Source: CAYQJL01 sp964573295
Lineage (GTDB): Bacteria; Eisenbacteria; RBG-16-71-46; CAIMUX01; WJJG01
DNA: 64,000 bases
Assembly: GCA_964573295.1 (NCBI GenBank)
Contig: CAZNJE010000020.1
Coordinates: 10,344-74,343, forward strand
Reading direction: 5' to 3'
The translations under genes were made by a program, and so were the position numbers. Positions 16,026-25,342 of this stretch are shown here, in pieces. Below the pieces are notes generated by a model. The model did no database searches, was not told where the DNA came from, and saw only the letters and a list, made by a program, of their open reading frames with translations. How positions within the stretch are numbered: the stretch's first letter is position 1; every line of letters begins with the position of its first letter.

Positions 16026-17909
16026 ATGGGTCAAACCCTGATCGAGAAGATCCTGAGCCAGCATGCTGGACGTGACCTCACCCCGGGCGAGATTGCCGAC
16101 ATCACGATCGACTCACGTGCCGCACGCGATTTCGGGGGCGCCAATGTCGTGAAAAACCTGCAGACCGCGAAGCTCGGGATCGCCGATCCGGCGCGCACGG
16201 TATTCACCTTCGATTGCTACCCCGGCGCCACCGACGCGAAGTATGCCACCAACCAGCAGATCTGCCGGCAATACGCCGAGCAGCACGGCGTGCGGGTCTC
16301 GGACATCAACCGTGGCATCGGCACCCACGTGGCCGTCGACGAGGGACTCGTCGTGCCAGGCGAGACCTTCGTCTCGACCGACTCGCATGCGAACATCTTG
16401 GGCGCTATCGGAGCATTCGGCCAGGGCATGGGCGACCAGGACATCGCCCACGCTTGGGGCTACGGCACCACCTGGTTCAAGGTACCCTCCTCGGTGAGAA
16501 TCGTGCTGAAGGGCATGCCGGGCCCCGAGGCCCGGCCCAAGGACGTCTCCCTGGCGCTCCTGGGTCACCTGGGCGCCAACGGCCTGCTGGGCTACGCCGC
16601 GGAGATCATCGGCGAGTACGCCGACAGCCTTTCACTCGACGGCCGTATCACGATCTCCTCACAGGCCACCGAGATGGGCGGCATCATTGCCTTCTTCTTG
16701 CCCAACGAGGAGGTGCTCGCCTATTGCAGCCGGGCGCGGGGCAGCCAGGTCGCCGGCCTGTTCCCCGATCCCGATGCCCGATACGAGAAGGAGATCGAGG
16801 TCGACATCACCGATCTCGGCCCCATGGCCGCGCGCCCGGGACACCCCGAAGACGTGGCGCCGGTGGCCGAGCTCGCCGTCACCCGGGTGCACTCGGGCTT
16901 CATCGGCTCCTGCACGAACGGACGCATGGAAGACCTGCGCGACGCGGCCGCCGTCCTGCGTGGCCGCCAGGTGGCGCCCGGCCGGATTCTGAAGATCGTC
17001 CCGGCCACTGATCAGATCTGGAATCAGGCTATGCAGGAAGGCCTCTTCGAGATCTTCAAACAGGCGGGCGCACTGATCAGCAACGCCGGCTGCGCGGGCT
17101 GTGCCGCCGGCCAGGTGGGCCAGAACGGCCCCGGCGAGGTGACCGTCTCGACCGGCAACCGCAACTACGTCGGCAAGCAGGGCAAGGGCGATGTCTTCCT
17201 CGCCTCGCCCGCCACGGTGGCGGCCTCGATGGTCGCCGGGCACATCAGCACGCCCTCGATGCTGGCCCGTGGCGTGACGGCCCATTCGAAGACCGGTCGG
17301 CCGGTCGGGCCTGCCGCCGCGCAGGGCGCTCCCGCGCCGGCCGCACCCACGCAAGCCGCACCCGAGCCGGCCGCACCCACGGTTTCCTCGCCGCAGGTGG
17401 AAGCCAAGAAAGGCGGCGACGAGAAGCCCACGGTCGTCGAGGGCCGCGTGTGGGTGATCCGGGTCGACAACATCGACACCGACATGATCTTCCACAACCG
17501 CTATCTGTCGATCACCGACATCGACGAGATGGGCCAGTACGCCTTCGACAACCTCGCCGGCTGGGAGGACTTCTCCCGCAAGGTGCAACCGGGCGACATC
17601 ATCGTGGCCGGCAAGAACTTCGGCGCCGGCAGCTCGCGCCAGCAGGCGGTCGATTGCTTCGAGGCGCTGGGGGTGGCCCTGATCATCGCTCGCAGCTACG
17701 GTGCGATCTACGAACGCAATGCCATCAACGCCGGGCTTCCGATTCTGTGCGCCGACCTTATTGATACCGACATCTCCGACGGCGAGCGAATCCGATCCGA
17801 TCTCACGACGGGCCGGATCACACGGCTCGGCAGTGGCGAAACGATCGAGGGGCAGCCGTTCTCGGAGACGCAGCTGCGCATCTACCAACGGGGCGGCCTG
17901 CTCGCTTAG
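16026..17909 (+). CDS. Fused aconitase/isopropylmalate-isomerase-like dehydratase (large + small subunit)
   Basis: A 627-residue protein in which a LeuC/HacA-like large subunit (~1-420) is joined by a Pro/Ala linker (~421-460) to a LeuD/HacB-like swivel domain (~461-627). Cluster cysteines are visible: C296 in 'GSCTNGR' and C356/C359 in 'NAGCAGCAAG'. Active-site motifs 'GIGTHVAVDEG' (H101) and 'STDSHANILGA' are present, as is 'NFGAGSSRQQA' in the small domain. The usual Asp-His motif reads 'FTFDCYPGATD' (Cys64 in place of His). The small-domain specificity loop reads YLSI rather than the YLRx known from LeuD/HacB. The substrate (citrate, isopropylmalate or other) is open; no leucine-synthesis genes are adjacent. 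Confidence 0.85.
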   Translation: MGQTLIEKILSQHAGRDLTPGEIADITIDSRAARDFGGANVVKNLQTAKLGIADPARTVFTFDCYPGATDAKYATNQQICRQYAEQHGVRVSDINRGIGTHVAVDEGLVVPGETFVSTDSHANILGAIGAFGQGMGDQDIAHAWGYGTTWFKVPSSVRIVLKGMPGPEARPKDVSLALLGHLGANGLLGYAAEIIGEYADSLSLDGRITISSQATEMGGIIAFFLPNEEVLAYCSRARGSQVAGLFPDPDARYEKEIEVDITDLGPMAARPGHPEDVAPVAELAVTRVHSGFIGSCTNGRMEDLRDAAAVLRGRQVAPGRILKIVPATDQIWNQAMQEGLFEIFKQAGALISNAGCAGCAAGQVGQNGPGEVTVSTGNRNYVGKQGKGDVFLASPATVAASMVAGHISTPSMLARGVTAHSKTGRPVGPAAAQGAPAPAAPTQAAPEPAAPTVSSPQVEAKKGGDEKPTVVEGRVWVIRVDNIDTDMIFHNRYLSITDIDEMGQYAFDNLAGWEDFSRKVQPGDIIVAGKNFGAGSSRQQAVDCFEALGVALIIARSYGAIYERNAINAGLPILCADLIDTDISDGERIRSDLTTGRITRLGSGETIEGQPFSETQLRIYQRGGLLA

Positions 17910-17972
17910 CGGGAGACACGCTATCCCGCGCACCGACAGCTCGCGCCCTGACGCTGAGGAAAGGAGGCCTCA

Positions 17973-20570
17973 ATGGGACGCCGGTGGGGCTGGACTCTCG
18001 GAATCGCCCTCGGCCTGATCCTCGTGATCGTCCTGGTCCTGTGGCAACCCTGGCGCGCTACCGAGCCGCATCCGCGGCCCCATGTCGTGCTCGTCACGGT
18101 CGACGCCCTGCGCGCTGATCACATGGACACCTATGGCAGCACGCTGGGACTGACGCCCCACATCGATTCACTGGCCGCCCGCGCGACCGTCTTCGAACGA
18201 GCGGTCACTCCGGTGCCGCTGAGCGCCGCGAGTCTGGCGTCGATCATGACGGGACGGTTGCCCATCCAGCATCGCCTGCGCACAGACCGACGCGGCACGC
18301 TGCGTAAGCTCGAGCAGACACTCCCCGAGCGCCTGCAGGCGACCGGATACCGCACCGCGGCCTTTCTGGGCAGCCGCTATCCGTTCTCGGCGAATATCCC
18401 CCAGGGGTGTGACACCGTCCTGGCCCCGGCCGGTCCGGAGCGGCCGGCCGAAGAGGTCGTGCGCGCTGCCATGGGCTGGTTAACCGGCGGACCACAAGCC
18501 CCGTCCCAGCGCGGCGCCGGGGAAATCGAAACCGATGAACCGGTCCCGGCTCGCGAGGACACCGGCGCCTGGTCCAACTCGAATTCGAAGGCCCCTCGCT
18601 TCGCATGGCTGCACATCGCCGAGCCCAGCGGTCCGTGGCGCGCACCGTTCCCGTGGTCGCTCCAGCATCTGGATCATCCCTATCGCGGCGAGGTCGCCGC
18701 GGTCGATCACGCGGTTGGCCTGCTGATGAGCGAACTGGAAGCTCACGGCCTGGCCGAGAACACGCATGTGATCCTGTTGGGCACGACCGGGGAAGCCCTG
18801 GGCGAACAAGGCGAAATCGAACACGGCGTCTTGCTCGAGCAATCCACGCTGCAGGTGCCGTTGATTTGGAGCCTTCCGATCTGGGAAGAGGGCGCCGGGC
18901 CGCGCCGGGTTGCGGGCCTGATGGCCACGACCGACCTGTTGCCCACGCTACTCTCGATCCTCGAGATCCCACTGGAACCAATGGGTGCGGGGCGGGCCCA
19001 AACGCAAACCGTCGGTGTCAGCGCAGCCGGCGCCGGTGAGACGGGTGCCGCCGCCACTGGCGCACAGGCGCCGGGCAGCCCGGGGGCGAGCGTTTCGGCG
19101 ACCGGCGGTGGTGACACCGGGAGCGGCAACGCCGGATACGGCGATGCGGTGACCGACTCGCGGCTGGAAGGCACTGCACAGAAGCAGGTCTTCGGCGGCA
19201 CAGAACCGACGAGCCGCACACACCTGATGCTCGAGACCTTCTTGCCGCGCGACCTTTACGGGTGGGCGCCGCTGCTCGGGGTATGGTCGGATCCGTGGCT
19301 CTTCGTGTCGGGCCCCAACTACTACCTCTACAACATCGAGAACGCTCCCCATCGGGCCCAACCGACGAGCGCCGATCTCGAAGTCATCGCCGCGCAGATG
19401 TTCCAGACGCTGGGCAACGAGATCGAGCGCACCTCCCCACTCCCGCAGGATCGCGAGCAGTGGCCGGAATGGGCGCGTGGGCAGTCGGATCCGTACCGGC
19501 GGGTATCGATGAGTAGCGATCTGATCGAGGCGAGTCGTGACCTGCAGTACGGGGATCCCTATTCCGCTCAGCGGCATGCCGAGCGGCTCACGGCGCGGTT
19601 CCCCGACCATCCTCGGGTTCAGGCGCTCCGCGCCTACAGCCATCTGGGGCGCGGCGAGCATCTCGCCGCTGAACGCAACTTCCGCGAGATCCTCGACCGC
19701 TTCAGCGTGGCCTGTGAAGCGCGGCTGGGCCTGGCCGAGTGTCTGCTCGCCCAGGGCAACCCGCGAACAGCCGAAAGCGCTCTCGCGCAGATGCGCCCGG
19801 ACTCCCTGGGCAGTTGCCTCTGGCTTCTGGCACCCGATCCAGATCTGGACTTCCGGCACTGGCGGCTGCGCGGCTATGCGGCCGCGCGGCAGGGACGCTG
19901 CGCGGAAGCGACCGGCCACTTCATGCGCGCCGCAGAGACAGCGCAGCTACCCTCGCAGCGGCGCCAGGCCAGCGAACTCTACGAAGCCGCGCGGGTTCTC
20001 GCCGATGCGCTGCGACGAATCGATCGCATCCACCCGCGCGAGCGTCAGACAGTCCTGCATGCCGCGTTAGCCCTCGAGTGGCCGGCGGGGGCGCGACGAA
20101 TCCTGGGGCTTCAAGACAAGGAAGCCGGTAGCGCCGATCGTGACCCCGCCCCCGCACCGCGACCGCGGGAGGACGATGATGTCGCGCTGGATCTACTCGA
20201 AAGCTACGAGGCCCTTCAGACGGGGCGACTCGATCATACCGTGCGACTGATGAAGCAGGCCATCACGACCAGGACGGCCCAAGCGTCGAACGTGACGCGG
20301 GTAGCACGGGCGCTCGAGGAACGCGGACGCCGGCGGCAGGCGCTCGAGCTTCTCGAGTTCGCCTTGCCGCGCCTGGATCAGTCCGACGATATCTACTTCG
20401 CGCTGGCCGTGTTGCAGGCCGGTGAGCGCTCGACGGGTGAGTCGGCGGCCAACCTGAAGAATGCCTTCCGCGAGGGCTTCGACGACTGGGACCGGCTGCT
20501 CAGCCGTCGTCTCCGCCGCCTGGTCACACGGGACGATCTCCAGGGCTACTGGCAGCAGCCTCGTCTCTGA
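17973..20570 (+). CDS. Membrane-anchored sulfatase-fold protein with TPR domain
   Basis: An 865-residue protein. One N-terminal transmembrane helix (~8-24) is followed by an alkaline-phosphatase-superfamily domain with metal Asp residues in 'LVTVDALRADHM' (D44, D49) and the nucleophile region 'PVPLSAASLASIMTGRLP'. The late metal motif (normally D-H-G) reads 'LLGTTGEALGEQ' (T271-T272-G273), so the second metal site looks broken. A Gly/Ala/Thr-rich insert (~345-395) precedes the end of the domain. Residues ~510-865 are helical TPR-like repeats ('GDPYSAQRHAERLTARFPDH', 'ALEERGRRRQALELLEFALP'). It may bind rather than hydrolyse. Strong AAAGGAGG before the ATG; 63 bp after the aconitase-like gene, possibly one operon. 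Confidence 0.8.
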   Translation: MGRRWGWTLGIALGLILVIVLVLWQPWRATEPHPRPHVVLVTVDALRADHMDTYGSTLGLTPHIDSLAARATVFERAVTPVPLSAASLASIMTGRLPIQHRLRTDRRGTLRKLEQTLPERLQATGYRTAAFLGSRYPFSANIPQGCDTVLAPAGPERPAEEVVRAAMGWLTGGPQAPSQRGAGEIETDEPVPAREDTGAWSNSNSKAPRFAWLHIAEPSGPWRAPFPWSLQHLDHPYRGEVAAVDHAVGLLMSELEAHGLAENTHVILLGTTGEALGEQGEIEHGVLLEQSTLQVPLIWSLPIWEEGAGPRRVAGLMATTDLLPTLLSILEIPLEPMGAGRAQTQTVGVSAAGAGETGAAATGAQAPGSPGASVSATGGGDTGSGNAGYGDAVTDSRLEGTAQKQVFGGTEPTSRTHLMLETFLPRDLYGWAPLLGVWSDPWLFVSGPNYYLYNIENAPHRAQPTSADLEVIAAQMFQTLGNEIERTSPLPQDREQWPEWARGQSDPYRRVSMSSDLIEASRDLQYGDPYSAQRHAERLTARFPDHPRVQALRAYSHLGRGEHLAAERNFREILDRFSVACEARLGLAECLLAQGNPRTAESALAQMRPDSLGSCLWLLAPDPDLDFRHWRLRGYAAARQGRCAEATGHFMRAAETAQLPSQRRQASELYEAARVLADALRRIDRIHPRERQTVLHAALALEWPAGARRILGLQDKEAGSADRDPAPAPRPREDDDVALDLLESYEALQTGRLDHTVRLMKQAITTRTAQASNVTRVARALEERGRRRQALELLEFALPRLDQSDDIYFALAVLQAGERSTGESAANLKNAFREGFDDWDRLLSRRLRRLVTRDDLQGYWQQPRL

Positions 20571-20640
20571 AGCCAAACCGCGGGGCAGGACGATCGAAGA
20601 CAGGTCACGCCGTCGGTGCCCGGCGATCGGATACCCGGCC

Positions 20641-20715
20641 CACGCTTCGGGCCCGGACGATAGCGCACGCTTCGGGCCCGGACGATAGCGCACGCTTCGG
20701 GCCCGGACGATAGCC
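20641..20715. repeat. 25-bp tandem repeat, three copies
   Basis: The unit cacgcttcgggcccggacga plus tagcg occurs three times in a row (the last base of the third copy differs), between the convergent sulfatase-fold and redoxin genes. Confidence 0.92.
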
Positions 20716-20734
20716 CACGCCGCGGGCGCGAACC

Positions 20735-21880
20735 TCACCGAATCTGCGCTAGATAGGGCTGCAACAGGTCCAGCTGATCGCGAATTTTCTTGCTGGGCGG
20801 CATGTCCTCGAACGAGCGCAGGCAGCCATCCCGGCCGAACAGCAGGTGGCTCTTGGCGGCCGTGACCCCATAGGTCTGTTTGAAGCCGGCCTCGGGCGTG
20901 TCGATCAACACCGGTAGGCCAGCCTCCCCGACCATTTCATCCATCTTCACCAGGCGGGTCTTGCTGAGCACGGTCCACACCACGAGGTCGACCCAATCCG
21001 GCTGGGCACGCAGCGATGCGGCCAGGGAGTCGAAGGCAGCGAACTGCTGCCTGAGATCACATCACTTGCTGGGGGCGGTGAACCACAGCAGTACCGGATG
21101 CCCCCTCTGCTCGGACAGCCGCAGGGTTTGCCCCTTCGTCGGCGAATGAGGATTGTGATCCACCATGGCGAAGTCGGGCGGCGGGCACGCCGGGTTGACC
21201 ACGATCGGATCCCCGGTGATCGAATCGACCAGACCGCCTGTATCCCGTACCCACAATCGTGGCCGATAGGTGCCCGGCTCACCATACATGTGGCTCACGC
21301 GCCCGCGGCCCGTGATCTCCGAGTCCCACGTGCCGTCGCCGTCGAAATCCCAGCGCTTCTCGAGCTGCCCGGACAGGTCCCAGTCATCACTCGAGAGGCT
21401 GGCATCGAAGCGGAAGTAGGTGAGATCGGCCCAGCCCGTCAGGGGGCGCACCGTGAAGCTGGCCCGCGGCCCCTCGTTTTCGCTCACCTCGCGCTGGCTC
21501 TGCTGTGAAGCTCGACGCTGGCCCTCGGCCAGCATCCGCTCGCGGCGGGTCAGCACCCGCTCGCCCGCCCCCGCATCGTCTGCTTCGCCGGCGCCCCCGG
21601 GGTCAGCCCCCGCATCGTCTGCTTCGCCAGCGGCCCCGACGGCATCCGCCCCGGCAGCATCCCCGGACACATCCATCCCGGCTTCCACCTCAGGAGCGCT
21701 TCGGGCCCGAACGTCTTCGGCTTCACCGCCGGCGACGACGGCCGGCCCCTCCTTCTCATACCCGCCACTCATTGAGCTGTCGCCGGCGTCGTTGCAACCC
21801 GCCAGGGCCAACGCGCCGATTCCAAGGCAGACCATCCACGGGAGCCCACTCGCCCCCACCGTCGCGAATGCCTTCCGCAT
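20735..21880 (-). CDS. Redoxin/PKD lipoprotein with in-frame TGA: candidate selenoprotein (Sec273-Cys274)
   Basis: Read through one TGA (21064-21062), the frame gives 381 residues. It begins with a lipoprotein signal ('GIGALALAGC') and an Ala/Gly/Asp/Glu-rich spacer (~25-110). A PKD-like domain (~145-230, 'KRWDFDGDGTWDSEITGRG') precedes a thioredoxin-fold domain. The first redoxin strand 'GHPVLLWFTAPSK' ends at the TGA; the next codons read Cys-Asp-Leu-Arg and continue with helix and strands ('WVDLVVWTVLSKTRLVKMDE', 'LPVLIDTPEAGFKQTYGV', 'SHLLFGRDGCLRSF'). The TGA thus falls at the redox-active site with a Cys beside it, and a hairpin follows it. Alternatives are a nonsense mutation or sequencing error. 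The ATG at 21880 has GGAGGGAAGAGGAGC upstream. Confidence 0.7.
21034..21052 (-). promoter_or_regulatory. SECIS-like hairpin after the redoxin TGA
   Basis: On the minus strand AGGCAGC pairs perfectly with GCTGCCT around the five-base loop AGTTC. The loop begins 16 nt after the TGA and has G in its second position, fitting the bacterial SECIS pattern as I know it (short stem-loop just 3' of UGA, G among the first loop bases). Function is inferred. Confidence 0.55.
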
Positions 21881-21952
21881 GCTCCTCTTCCCTCCGTAGC
21901 CGGGCTTCCAGTTCACTGGGTTACCTCTCGGACATGAGGCCTGAGCACTTCA

Positions 21953-22092
21953 CCCGGAACACGCCTCCCGGAACACGTCTCCCGGAGCACGCCTCCCGGA
22001 GCACGCCTCCCGGAGCACGCCTCCCGGAGCACACCTCCCGGAGCACACCTCCCGGAGCACACCTCCCGGAGCACACCTCCCGGAGCGCTTCT
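21953..22092. repeat. 14-bp tandem repeat, ten copies
   Basis: Ten head-to-tail units of cccggagcacgcct and variants (cccggaacacgcct, cccggagcacacct) fill 140 bp of the 410-bp gap between the divergent redoxin and metG genes. There are no spacers, so it is not a CRISPR. The rest of the gap shows no gene. Confidence 0.95.
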
Positions 22093-22290
22093 CCTTTAGT
22101 GGATGTTCGCCGTCCCGGTCAAGTTCCACGCCAATCCCCTGATTTTGCTTCCGTTGCGCCAAGTGGCCGCCATCGGCTATCCTCGCTGTCGTGCCGGCGG
22201 CCGGCGGGACCGGCCGCCTACGTGAAATTCAAACTGTGTCCACGAGAATCTCTCGGTAGGCAAGGATTCACGAGCAGGAAAGGACGGCGG

Positions 22291-24189
22291 ATGAAGCCTG
22301 GCTACTTCTATGTGACCACCCCGATCTACTACGTCAATGACGTGCCGCACCTCGGTCACGCCTACACGACGATGCTGGCCGACGTCCTGGCTCGCTATCA
22401 CCGGCTGCTGGACGTGCCGACCCACTTCCTGACCGGCACCGACGAACACGGCCAGAAGGTGCACGATGCCGCCCAGAAGGCGGGCATGACGCCCCAGGAA
22501 CAGGCCGACACGACCGTGGTCCGCTTCCTGGAAGCCTGGAAGAAGCTCGAGATCGGCAATGACGACTTCATCCGGACCACCGAAGACCGCCACACCTCGG
22601 TCGTTGGGGAGATCTTGCAGGACCTCTATGACCGCGGTGAGATCTACCGCGGCGAGTACGAGGGGTGGTACTGCGTCAGTGAAGAACGCTTCTATACCGA
22701 GAAAGAACTGGTCGACGGCAAGAGCCCCGAGGGCAAGCCGGTCGAGCGGATCGTCGAAGCCAACTACTTCTTCAAGATGGGTCAGTACCAGCAGTGGCTG
22801 ATCGATCACATCGAGCGCAACCCCGAGTTCATCCAGCCCGAGTTTCGCCGCAACGAGACTCTCGGATTCCTCAAGAAGCCGCTGGGCGATCTGTGCATCT
22901 CGCGGCCCAAGACGCGCTTGCCGTGGGGCATCGAGCTGCCGTGGGATCGCGACTACGTCTGCTACGTCTGGTTCGATGCGCTGGTCAACTACATCAGCGC
23001 GATCGGTTACCGGCGCGATGATGACCGTTTCAGCCGGTGGTGGCCGGTGAGCTACCACCTGATCGGCAAGGACATCCTGACCACCCACACCGTCTACTGG
23101 CCCACCATGCTGAAGGCGATGGGCGTCGAGATGCCCAAGGCGATCTTCGCTCACGGCTGGTGGCTCCTGGGTGGCCAGAAGATGTCGAAGTCCGAAGGCA
23201 ACGTCACCGATCCGATGCAGATCATGGATCTCTATGGGGTCGACGCGCTGCGCTACTACCTGATGGCCGAGATGACGCTCGGGCAGGACGCAACCTTCAC
23301 GGAAGAGAACTTCGTGAAGCGCTACAACTCGGACCTGGCCAACGATCTGGGCAACCTGTGCAGCCGGGTGCTCAAGATGATCGCCAAGCAATGCGAGGGC
23401 CGGATTCCCGGCGGCGGCCCCGGCACCGCCCAGGAAGAGGCGCTGCGCGAGCACGCGCAGGAAGCGGTCCACGTGATGGAGAAGAACCTCTTCGACATGA
23501 GTTTGGACCGCGGGATCGCCCGCGTGCTCGAGTCGGTGCGCGAGGCCAATCGCTACTTCGACCGGAACCGGCCATGGGATCTGGCCAAGCAGGGTGACAC
23601 CGAGGGACTGGGGCGCGTGCTCTACCACAGCGCCGAGACGCTGCGCGTCATCTCCGGGCTCCTCTTCCCGGTCATCCCAAGCAAGATGACACAGCTACGG
23701 CGGATGCTCGGTATGCCCGAGGAGGAAATCCATCCCCACCTGGGACGGCTACGCGAATGGGGCGTGCTGAAGCCGGGAAGCTCGATCGGGGAGGTCGAGG
23801 CCCTCTTCCCCCGGATCGAGGCAACCGCGAAACCGGTCGCCGCCACCCCCACACCGGAAGGAGTTGCCGTGCTGGAGTACGAAGATTTCGCCAAGGTAGA
23901 GTTGCGAGTCGCCAAGATCTTGACGGCCGAGCCGGTCCCGAAGGCCGATCGCCTGCTGCGGATGGAAATCAGCCTCGGAGACGAGGAGCGCCAGCTCGTA
24001 GCGGGCATCGCCGAGCACTACGAACCCGAGGATCTCGTGGGCAAGCTGATCGTCGTGGTCGCGAATCTGAAGCCGGCCAAGATCCGCGGTGTGGAATCAC
24101 GCGGGATGCTGCTGGCGGCCAGCGCCGGCGACCAAGTGAAGCTTCTTACCGTCGACGGCGACCTGCCCCCCGGCAGCAAGATCCGATAG
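22291..24189 (+). CDS. metG: Methionyl-tRNA synthetase with C-terminal tRNA-binding domain
   Basis: A 632-residue class I aminoacyl-tRNA synthetase that charges tRNA-Met. The HIGH-type motif is 'PHLGHAYT' (H20-x-G-H23) and the KMSKS loop is exact ('GGQKMSKSEGN', K297-S301). The connective domain lacks the zinc-binding CxxC pairs, as in the shorter MetG type. The anticodon-binding helical domain spans ~370-520. Residues ~530-632 form an EMAPII/Trbp111-like OB fold beginning 'YEDFAKVELRVAKI'. The ATG at 22291 follows GGAAAGGACGG. The gene converges on era. Confidence 0.97.
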   Translation: MKPGYFYVTTPIYYVNDVPHLGHAYTTMLADVLARYHRLLDVPTHFLTGTDEHGQKVHDAAQKAGMTPQEQADTTVVRFLEAWKKLEIGNDDFIRTTEDRHTSVVGEILQDLYDRGEIYRGEYEGWYCVSEERFYTEKELVDGKSPEGKPVERIVEANYFFKMGQYQQWLIDHIERNPEFIQPEFRRNETLGFLKKPLGDLCISRPKTRLPWGIELPWDRDYVCYVWFDALVNYISAIGYRRDDDRFSRWWPVSYHLIGKDILTTHTVYWPTMLKAMGVEMPKAIFAHGWWLLGGQKMSKSEGNVTDPMQIMDLYGVDALRYYLMAEMTLGQDATFTEENFVKRYNSDLANDLGNLCSRVLKMIAKQCEGRIPGGGPGTAQEEALREHAQEAVHVMEKNLFDMSLDRGIARVLESVREANRYFDRNRPWDLAKQGDTEGLGRVLYHSAETLRVISGLLFPVIPSKMTQLRRMLGMPEEEIHPHLGRLREWGVLKPGSSIGEVEALFPRIEATAKPVAATPTPEGVAVLEYEDFAKVELRVAKILTAEPVPKADRLLRMEISLGDEERQLVAGIAEHYEPEDLVGKLIVVVANLKPAKIRGVESRGMLLAASAGDQVKLLTVDGDLPPGSKIR

Positions 24190-24298
24190 ACTGCGGCATT
24201 GGGCCGGCACGATGCCGGCAGCAGTCCGGCGGCGGCATCTGACCCGTCCGTTGCAGGCCACGCCGCGCGTAGCCGCGGCCCTCTCGGTCAATAGCCGG

Positions 24299-25183
24299 TC
24301 AATAGCCGAATCGCTTGAGCGCACGCTCATCGCGCCGCCACTTCGGGAGCACCTTGACGCGCAGCTCCAAGAAAACCGGCCGGTTCAGAAATGTCTCGAT
24401 GGCACCGCGTGCCGCTTGCCCCAGGCGTTTGATCGCGGCGCCGCCCTTCCCGATGATGATCCCCTTTTGCGACTCGCTCTCGACGAACACGGTCGCGCGA
24501 ATCAGATCCTTGCGGCCGGGTGTTTCGTGGAACTCCTCGATGCCCACCTCCGTGCTGTAGGGCACCTCCTCGCGGTACTGCGAGAAGATCGCCTCCCGGA
24601 TCAGCTCGGCGACGAAGAAGCGTTCCGGGTGTTCGGTGAGCTGATCTTCGGGGTAGAACTGCGGCCCCGGCGGCAAGAGAGAGACGACCTCTTCGAGCAC
24701 CTCGGAGACCCCCGCCCCGGTGAGTGCGCTGGCGGCGTGGAATCCGGCGAAACGGCCCTCGGCCCGGAGGGATTCGATGATCGGGAGGGTCTCGTCCGCA
24801 GTCCCAAGCCGGTCGGCCTTGTTCAGGACGACCAATACCGGTTTCTGCCCGCTGACCTCGATCACCCCGGGAGCCATGCGCGGGGCGGTGACGTCGACCA
24901 GGTAGAGCACCAGGTCCGCATCGGCCAGGCTCTCTTGAACCTGTTTCATCATCGCGGCCTGTAAATCATAACCAGGCTCCAAGATACCGGGCGTATCCAG
25001 GAAGATCGCCTGGGCATCCGGCCGGGTCAGGATCCCCAGTGTCCGCCGCCGCGTGGTCTGCGGCTTGGGGGTCACGATCGCCAGCTTGAAGTCCAGGATC
25101 TGATTCATGAGAGTGGATTTGCCCGCATTCGGGTACCCGCAGATGACGACATAGCCGGAGCGATACGCTGGTGATTCCTGCAT
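24299..25183 (-). CDS. era: GTPase Era
   Basis: A 294-residue Ras-like GTPase with a C-terminal KH domain that binds 16S rRNA and acts in 30S maturation. G motifs are present in order: G1 'GYPNAGKST', G3 'DTPG', G4 'NKAD', G5-like 'SALTG'. The KH domain shows 'ATVFVESESQKGIIIGKGGA'. The chosen ATG (25183) has GAGGGG nine bases upstream; another ATG three codons earlier has no space for a ribosome site. Length and domain order are standard. Confidence 0.95.
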   Translation of the reverse strand: MQESPAYRSGYVVICGYPNAGKSTLMNQILDFKLAIVTPKPQTTRRRTLGILTRPDAQAIFLDTPGILEPGYDLQAAMMKQVQESLADADLVLYLVDVTAPRMAPGVIEVSGQKPVLVVLNKADRLGTADETLPIIESLRAEGRFAGFHAASALTGAGVSEVLEEVVSLLPPGPQFYPEDQLTEHPERFFVAELIREAIFSQYREEVPYSTEVGIEEFHETPGRKDLIRATVFVESESQKGIIIGKGGAAIKRLGQAARGAIETFLNRPVFLELRVKVLPKWRRDERALKRFGY

Positions 25184-25342
25184 CCGGAACATCCCCTCGC
25201 TTGCGGGTTTGGAGTGACAGATCCATGCGCCTCCCCCGGCGCATGCTATCCCATGGTATCCTTGAGACGTGAAGGGGACTATGCCGCTTCCCCACGAGCG
25301 GCCGCAAGTCCCAAACCGGACGCCGCAGGAGGTGACCCACCG

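Noticed and set aside
21953..22092. Ten-copy 14-bp array considered as CRISPR or origin iterons
   Set aside because: There are no spacers and no cas genes; no dnaA or replication gene is nearby and the units are not DnaA boxes.
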